Source of the DNA: CANLBN01 sp047634655
GTDB lineage: Bacteria; Pseudomonadota; Gammaproteobacteria; Pseudomonadales; Cellvibrionaceae
DNA: 46,197 nucleotides
Assembly (NCBI GenBank): GCA_047634655.1
Contig: JBLIHY010000002.1
Coordinates: 1-46,197, forward strand
Reading direction: 5' to 3'
Shown: one piece after another, positions 41,099 to 46,197 of the stretch
How the letters are laid out: each line of letters opens with the position of its first letter
Position numbering within the stretch: the first letter of the stretch is position 1
Position numbers and translations under genes: made by a program
Notes under the pieces: generated by a model
What the model was told of the DNA's origin: nothing
The model's database searches: none
Seen by the model: the letters and a program-made list of their open reading frames with translations, nothing else

Positions 41099-43111
41099 TC
41101 ATTGGCTATCTAGCAGTTGATTAAACATGGGGCTGATCTCTCTAGCGCCGTAGGTCGATATGTGATTATTATCGAAGTAGGCAGGTTTTCCATCGATCAT
41201 CAGCGAGCAGGTCTTTTCGTCACAAAAGAATTGATGCGTTTTTATGAGATCAACTTTGTCTTCACTGGATAATTTCTCAAATAATTCCCTTACGGCCCCC
41301 TGTCGCTTATCAACCTCGCTGTAGGCAACCGTCGTTAATTGATCGAGATTATCGACCACTTCCGGTTTGTTTTTAATGAAACCCAACGCCAATTGCCGGG
41401 CCAAATAGCTAGGAAATTCTGGAACTTGCTCGATCACGTAGGGTTTAAAACCCATCGTGTTTAGCTCTTCGACGGTCTGCTGAATACGCTCGAGGAAAAA
41501 CGCTGACTGATCCTCGACTGGCCGTTGACCACCAACCGGCCAAATTTCAATTTTATTATGGTCGTCGACGCCGACCCCCTGACCGACATAATAGTAAGAC
41601 CAGCGCCCAAGCATCACTAGCTTGTCGATTCGTTTATCGGTGAGCAGTAGCTCTTTTATCGCTGCATTGCGAAATTTGCACTGTTCATTAATGGCTCGAG
41701 ACGACGTTGATTCGTCTTTGTCGATACCGAAAACTGGCGCGCACCCGCCAGTCCAGGCTATCAAAGCTGACTGCTGCTCTTGCATATTGGCGAATTCGTA
41801 GCCGCTTTTGAATGCAGCGCCATGAGAGTCACTCCAAATCAGAGTATATTTCTCTGCATCGAGTGCACCGTTAATCTCACAAAAGTCCAGTTCGGGAATG
41901 ATGGGGTTTCCTATGCGGGAACAGCCGGTTAAATCGCCGAATAGATCGCCAGCAGCGCTGGCAAATCGAGCCGCATCGTCATTTAAACGCTGCGGAGCCC
42001 CGTTACTAAAGTGCAAGTAGACCCCCATACTGACAAGTAGCGTCGACACCACGCCGGTGGTGGCAAAAACATTGAACACTTTTTTCGAAAGAATAACTCT
42101 ACCTTCGCGATAGGGCGTTTCGACGAAACGCCAGGAAAGTATAGCCGCGGCGAAGGTGGCGACAATCAGGAGAACGATATCCAGTGCAGGCAAAGCATCG
42201 GGTTTATCGTAGACATAAAACACATAGAAAGGCCAATGCCACAGGTAGAGTGAATAAGAAATTTTGCCGATAAAAACAGCGATTGGATTCGTCAACCATT
42301 TATTAATGATGCTGTTCGACGACATGCCGCAGTAGATGAGAATGATGGTTCCCAAGCAAGGCGGCAAGGCGGCTAAGCCGGGGAAAGGAGTCTTCGCGGT
42401 ATACAAAAAAGCGGGGACCAGAATCAGAAGACTACCGACAACCGCCAGCAAATTGACAAAGAGCGGGCGGCGAATCGTGGGTAAACTGACCGCCGTCAGT
42501 AAGACACCGAGAAACATTTCCCAGGCGCGAAAGGGGTAAAGATAAAAAACAGCGCTGGCGTCTTGCGGCAAATATACAATGGACGCCACTAGAGAAAGTA
42601 AAGTGAGCACAATGAAGATTGCCAGCAGCCAGTCTCGCTTGATGCGGAATATCAACCACGCGATAAATGGAAAGACAATGTAGAACTGCTCTTCAACCGC
42701 TAAAGTCCAGGTATGTAACAGTGGCTTCAGATGTGAGGCCGTATCGAAATAGCCGGCCTCGCGATAGAACAGAAAATTCGACAGGTAAACCGTAGCCGCA
42801 GCGAGACTTTGGCCAAACTCGCGAAAGTCCTTCGGTAACATCAGCCAGTAGCCCAGAATAATGCTGACTACCATAACAACGGCAAACGCTGGCATGAGGC
42901 GACGAAAGCGACGGAAATAAAATTGGGTAAAACTGAAACGTTGTTGCTCAAGTTGTTTAAGAATAATTGAGCCAATCAGATAACCCGAAAGCACAAAGAA
43001 AATATCGACACCAATAAACCCACCGGCAAAACCTGGGATGCCAAAGTGGAAGAAGATGACGATTAATACGGCGATGGCTCTTAGGCCATCAATGTCTGCG
43101 CGGTATTTCAC
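41099..43111 (-). CDS. OatA/OafA-type acyltransferase (AT3 plus SGNH)
   Basis: 670 residues. The N-terminal AT3 membrane domain starts 'YRADIDGLRAIAVLIVIFFH' with the R-x10-H motif (Arg11, His22), followed by about ten helices including 'LLHTWTLAVEEQFYIVFPFI'. The C-terminal extracytoplasmic SGNH domain shows 'WSDSHGAAFKSG' (GDS-like Ser) and 'YFDNNHISTYGA' (Asp-x-x-His). Such proteins O-acetylate LPS, peptidoglycan or exopolysaccharide. First gene of an operon with the GMC oxidoreductase. The acceptor is unknown; galE lies 9 kb away with no direct link. Confidence 0.9.
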   Translation of the reverse strand: MKYRADIDGLRAIAVLIVIFFHFGIPGFAGGFIGVDIFFVLSGYLIGSIILKQLEQQRFSFTQFYFRRFRRLMPAFAVVMVVSIILGYWLMLPKDFREFGQSLAAATVYLSNFLFYREAGYFDTASHLKPLLHTWTLAVEEQFYIVFPFIAWLIFRIKRDWLLAIFIVLTLLSLVASIVYLPQDASAVFYLYPFRAWEMFLGVLLTAVSLPTIRRPLFVNLLAVVGSLLILVPAFLYTAKTPFPGLAALPPCLGTIILIYCGMSSNSIINKWLTNPIAVFIGKISYSLYLWHWPFYVFYVYDKPDALPALDIVLLIVATFAAAILSWRFVETPYREGRVILSKKVFNVFATTGVVSTLLVSMGVYLHFSNGAPQRLNDDAARFASAAGDLFGDLTGCSRIGNPIIPELDFCEINGALDAEKYTLIWSDSHGAAFKSGYEFANMQEQQSALIAWTGGCAPVFGIDKDESTSSRAINEQCKFRNAAIKELLLTDKRIDKLVMLGRWSYYYVGQGVGVDDHNKIEIWPVGGQRPVEDQSAFFLERIQQTVEELNTMGFKPYVIEQVPEFPSYLARQLALGFIKNKPEVVDNLDQLTTVAYSEVDKRQGAVRELFEKLSSEDKVDLIKTHQFFCDEKTCSLMIDGKPAYFDNNHISTYGAREISPMFNQLLDSQ

Positions 43112-43270
43112 AATTTATCTCTATATTCAGCTGTGTTTGTTTGCGGTTTTAGCGAGTCGCTTTTCGAGACGGCTACGGATACTTTTGCGGTTTGATCTAA
43201 TTGGCTTGGATCCCTGCTTGTCTTTCTTATCAGCTATTCACGATGCTCGCGTGAAATGGTGTTATGAACT

Positions 43271-43516
43271 TTGTCGACCGTTTCGCAGATGGATGGCAAA
43301 CAAACCGTAAATGAGTCCGACGCCATATCTCTACCATTTGCCACCTTTTCACAGGGTGGCGATGAACACCCTCATCGCCAGGGCGTTATAACGATAAATA
43401 ACGGCCAGCAACAGAATCGAAGTTATAAATTTTTGCGCTTCCCATCGGCTTTCGAGTTTGCCGATTTTACGGCTAACCCAGGTAATTGCTATATTTTTGT
43501 TAGACAGTCACTTTAA
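43271..43516 (+). CDS. Doubtful small protein
   Basis: 81 residues, of which 'PFATFSQGGDEHPHRQGVIT' and 'RSYKFLRFPSAFEFADFTAN' look like a genuine beta-rich sequence and not chance. No family is recognised and the ribosome binding site is poor. A start at 43289 is equally possible. It may be the broken end of a larger gene. The bases 43112-43270 (acyltransferase upstream region) hold nothing else, and 43517-43896 hold no gene I can support. Confidence 0.3.
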   Translation: MSTVSQMDGKQTVNESDAISLPFATFSQGGDEHPHRQGVITINNGQQQNRSYKFLRFPSAFEFADFTANPGNCYIFVRQSL

Positions 43517-43896
43517 AGTAGCGATATCTTTCAGGGCTCGCCGGCAAGTTGAGACGGAGGCCATTGGGTACCCCAGCATAACTGGGCGCCCGGAAAAACC
43601 CTGGTCTTACCCATGGGTATTAAAACGGCGAACTTCCGTATAATACAGACAGAATCCTCGAAGCGCTAAACAACGCGCCCTCGTAAAAACAAACAATTCC
43701 CGGGATGCATTATCGCCATATTGGCTGAGTATTCAAGATAAAGCCTAGCGACTAATGAACCAACAACAAAGAATACCCTAAGCCTGCAAATAACTCCCAC
43801 AGGCTTCGCGTTGCCAGCAGAGGCGCAAAAGGGGCGGCAGCGGGATGTATAGACTTCGGCTCCTGCTTCACAGATCTGCAATCTCAAGGGTATTAT

Positions 43897-44103
43897 TCAG
43901 AAGTACTGAGCAAAGCCCCCTAGAGTGACGGCGTAATAATGCCCGCTGAAAGTTAACAACAGGTCTTTCCGCCAAAATTGATGATCGATCAAGATATCCA
44001 CCACCCTACTCTCTCGGTTGCACGGATCTTCTACCATTAAATGGACCTTGACCCAGAACGGAGAAATCTCATACGCTGCCAGTCGTTCTACAAGTTTGTT
44101 CAT
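43897..44103 (-). CDS. Hypothetical small protein
   Basis: 68 residues from the ATG at 44103 (MNKLVERLAAYEISPFWVKV); a GGGGTAC stands just upstream. 'ESRVVDILIDHQFWRKDLLL' and 'TFSGHYYAVTL' look protein-like but match nothing I know. Codon phase and surroundings (palindromes, no neighbours) are those of decayed DNA, so it may be a fragment. Confidence 0.35.
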   Translation of the reverse strand: MNKLVERLAAYEISPFWVKVHLMVEDPCNRESRVVDILIDHQFWRKDLLLTFSGHYYAVTLGGFAQYF

Positions 44104-44538
44104 GTTAAAGGTACCCCGCACAGGCTATTCGAAAGAAAAAAGAACGAAAACGCACTTTAGTTACGGCAGCAATTGCTGCCAAGAGTCCGGCCCATCTGTT
44201 GGGTGGTAAAGAATTACAATATACCTAGCTGCTTTACCGGCCACGCCAGTTTCGGCCTTCGGAGCAATATCGATAAACTCTCCACAGGGGACGCAGGCGG
44301 GAAAAGTACAATCGATAAGTTATTGATGCCATACCTTGCTCAAGCTTCTCCATCAAGATAGGGTATTGGGTAGATGAGCAGATTGATCTTAATAGGCAAC
44401 GCTGGCAAGTAGAATGATTTTTCAGGTGGATAAAACAAAACCTGAAAATAAAATCGTTTTTGGCTAATCATAAAAATGCAGTTTTAACTCAGATACTTTC
44501 GGCATTGTGCGTTTATTTATTGGTTTCTTGCTTACAAC
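44104..44538. other. Gene-poor DNA with palindromes
   Basis: No gene supported. A perfect 16-bp palindrome GGCAGCAATTGCTGCC lies at 44165-44180, and TTTTCAGGT / ACCTGAAAA (44419-44427, 44440-44448) forms a weak hairpin. Short frames here (for example plus strand 44370-44420) lack starts. Confidence 0.4.
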
Positions 44539-45030
44539 TCAGCGCGAAAAAAATAGTGCATAACCAGTCAAAAAACGAAAAAGCCAGCAAATAAAGACTT
44601 GATCTTCAAGGGTCAGTTCATAGCTGCCTTCGGGGTGGCCCTCCGAAAACGTCCAGCCGATATCGATGTGCAGTAAATAGATTTTCAGCGGCAGTTCATT
44701 GACCTCGCGCACACAAACCAGCGCATCCTGACGGGAGCAATCGCTACCCGGCAACCCATAGTGCACCGTAAGCAAATTGCCACCGGCTATATCCTCGTAG
44801 TGAATCGTCCCGTCCACCGGGCCCTTGCCCTCCTCGATCACATAGCCGTCGGGGGAATGAAATCGAAGCGTAATGCGGTAGGAAACGGCTTCGAGATACT
44901 CGCGTTGCTTGTCGGCACCCAAACGGTAGAAACGCAATTTCAGCCAGTTCTTGACGGTTTTTTCGATGGACGTGATATTGGCGGCGGGATTGACATAGTA
45001 ATCCCCTTGGTGGGAAAAATCAGTTGCAGG
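44539..45030 (-). pseudogene. Start-less open frame, possibly a truncated gene
   Basis: The minus strand is open from about 45030 to the stop at 44539. The first part, 'TDFSHQGDYYVNPAANITSI' and 'EKTVKNWLKLRFYRLGADKQ', has no ATG or GTG; a TTG at 44937 is the only candidate start and would cut this part off. Later parts, 'RITLRFHSPDGYVIEEGKGP' and 'GNLLTVHYGLPGSD', are soluble and beta-like, and the end 'FICWLFRFLTGYALFFS' is a membrane-like tail. I do not recognise it. The preceding frame ends 25 bp away, so it may be a gene split by a frameshift. Its neighbourhood is a tssB relic. Confidence 0.4.
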
Positions 45031-45053
45031 CGCGGGGTATCAGAGCAGTAAAC

Positions 45054-45215
45054 TTACTCGCCACGAGACAGCACAGCGCGCATCCCGTCTACATGGTAGG
45101 GCGTGGGTATAATCAGCTTTAGTTGCTCGTCGCTGAGGCGACCGCAGTGGGCATCAACCCTCAGCAGATCGACGAGATCCAATTGGTTGAGGGCAATCAG
45201 TTGTCGAGAAGCCAT
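45054..45215 (-). CDS. Short hypothetical protein downstream of tssB
   Basis: 53 residues from the ATG at 45215 ('MASRQLIALNQLDLVDLLRV'), with AAAGGAGGG about 10 nt before it, a strong site for so small a gene. In T6SS operons tssC normally follows tssB, but this sequence does not look like TssC. 'LKLIIPTPYHVDGMRAVLSR' is the other recognisable stretch. It may be the N-terminus of a truncated gene. Confidence 0.4.
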   Translation of the reverse strand: MASRQLIALNQLDLVDLLRVDAHCGRLSDEQLKLIIPTPYHVDGMRAVLSRGE

Positions 45216-45257
45216 GGCATCCGCCCTCCTTTGCAAAGTTTTATTCCATAAATATAG

Positions 45258-45690
45258 TTATTCGGCGGCGAGCCGAATGATCTGTTCGATAATCCGCTCT
45301 TGGTCTTCGGGTTTGCGCTTGAGCTCGTACAATAGCTCGCGCAACCTGCAGAGGCGATCGAGGCTGGGTACTTGGCGGATAATATTATCGGGATGAAAAT
45401 CTTCCATGGAGCGGAAGCAAATATCCAGGGAAAGCTCGGGCGGCGTGAGTAGACAATTGGCAACACTGGTCCTGTAAGCGCGGCGCGGTGGCGTGCATAA
45501 CCGTGTTGAAATTATCTTTATTGATATTGACGGTTGAGCCCTCAGCGATAGGAAACTCATCGCTTACACCTTGAAAATTGCACGTCACCAGCAGCTTTAG
45601 AGGCAACTCAACTTCTTCATCGTTGCCATCACTCCCCTTCCGCTGAAGGGTAAGATTCATTCGCTGAGTACGCTGTTCGAATTCGCTCAT
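45258..45690 (-). pseudogene. tssB: TssB (VipA) T6SS sheath protein, frameshifted
   Basis: Small sheath subunit of type VI secretion. The first frame (45690 to about 45475) reads 'NINKDNFNTVMHATAPRLQD', matching the conserved VNKDNFxxVM region of TssB. The second frame (about 45475 to 45258) continues 'PELSLDICFRSMEDFHPDNI' and 'IRQVPSLDRLCRLRELLYEL', the SMEDFxPDxIxxQVP block. A single-base shift near 45470 separates the halves; without it the product would be about 143 residues, near the family's 160. No other complete T6SS gene is visible, so the locus is a relic or has a sequence error at that base. Confidence 0.75.
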
Positions 45691-45841
45691 AGCCACCAAC
45701 TTTCGTGAATAAATAGGGATAAACAGTCAGAAGTCTAGTACATCACCCTACGGGTTAAAGTCCCCGTTGATTAGGCGATTAACCGATAATCTTACTCTCT
45801 AAAAACACCTGAAAAACCAAACAAAGGATGGCATACGGGAT

Positions 45842-46197
45842 TTGCCAAGCTAGTTGTGCGGCAGTGAACGGTTGGACGTTAATATGACAGTGCAACTAAG
45901 TTTTCTAAGCTGCCTGTGCGGCAGTGAACTTAATCAGCAATGGACTAGTGCACCCGCCAGCTTTCTAAGCTGCCTGTGCGGCAGTGAACTTGTTGACATG
46001 GTAAACGGTCTCTATTTTTATTTTCTAAGCTGCCTGTGCGGCAGTGAACTCTTGAAACTTCAGCAGCATTTTTTATGTTTTTTTCTAAGCTGCCTGTGCG
46101 GCAGTGAACACTGAAGACTGGGTAACGCTTTTGATGCCATCTTTCTAAGCTGCCTGTGCGGCAGTGAACTGGACCAGATCTGTTGAATAAACTGTAT
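45842..46197 (-). CRISPR. Type I-F CRISPR array, leader-distal end, continuing past the window
   Basis: Five perfect 28-bp repeats start at 45902, 45962, 46022, 46082 and 46142, exactly 60 bp apart, each followed by a 32-nt spacer. A sixth, degenerate copy is at 45842-45869 (five mismatches, all in the half away from GTGAAC). On the minus strand the repeat begins GTTCACTGCCGCACAGGCAG and ends CTTAGAAA, the type I-F (Csy) consensus, with stem CTGCC/GGCAG. Five complete spacers are present and a sixth is cut by the window end. Degeneration in the terminal repeat marks the leader-distal end, so leader and cas1, cas2-3 and csy1-4 should lie to the right. No cas gene is in the window. Confidence 0.97.

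Noticed and set aside
43666..43887. 73-codon minus-strand frame
   Set aside because: Composition is not protein-like and there is no start signal.
45854..46114. 86-codon plus-strand frame with repeated FLSCLCGSEL
   Set aside because: It is the translation of CRISPR repeats and spacers; the period equals 60 bp.

Overview
The window looks like chromosomal DNA of a marine-type gammaproteobacterium, probably close to Cellvibrionales. The evidence is the proteobacterial core-gene set (bioBFHC and bioD, cysB, coq7, nfuA, pdxH, ung, trmA, apaH, galE), CysB and pirin sequences very close to the enterobacterial versions, and a type I-F CRISPR array. No rRNA or intact tRNA gene was found. Taxonomy is inferred from gene content only.

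Layout. 1-2480: an AT-rich stretch of short minus-strand cassettes with at least two integron attC sites (a CALIN-like remnant with no integrase in view), plus a DCC/DoxX-like pair and an IS30 scrap. 2626-3333: pirin. 3526-6815: a ruined defence operon on the minus strand; remnants of a DNA methyltransferase, a DEAD/DEAH helicase and a GIY-YIG nuclease surround one intact Fic gene, which has its own promoter and palindrome. 6996-7972: DUF423 and COQ7-type ubiquinone hydroxylase. 8095-11282: a cbpA-cbpM-ftsH protein quality-control operon. 11992-14014: two tandem XapX proteins and an MFS transporter, all overlapping. 14043-16046: a TauE/SafE exporter divergent from cysB. 16166-19511: a tightly overlapped four-gene operon, DinB-like / ATP-grasp / OlsB-like / OlsA-like, which I consider the best candidate for an undescribed system (amino-acid lipid synthesis with an extra ligase).

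20210-29532: the biotin pathway. bioB, bioF, bioH and bioC form an overlapping operon, but bioD lies 4.8 kb further on and is bracketed by inverted repeats. Between them sit minus-strand cargo genes: a secreted protein, a fluoroacetate-dehalogenase-like hydrolase, a cold-shock protein, the Blc lipocalin and a VIT1/CCC1 transporter. 29846-31725: apaH and galE, convergent. 31726-34127: decayed DNA with an IS4-type transposase scrap, a possible small transcript and a broken periplasmic receptor gene. 34231-38246: nfuA-pdxH-membrane protein (minus) and DUF2970, ung, trmA (plus), with a heptanucleotide repeat just ahead of ung. 38483-43111: an SDR, then a GMC oxidoreductase and an OatA-type acyltransferase in one minus-strand operon. 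43112-45690: degenerate DNA with small frames and a frameshifted tssB. 45842 to the window end: the leader-distal end of a type I-F CRISPR array with 60-bp periodicity; leader and cas genes would lie to the right.

Overall, blocks of compact housekeeping operons alternate with accessory zones (1-2500, 3500-6990, 24069-28850, 31726-34130, 43112-45700) rich in pseudogenes, IS relics and repeats.
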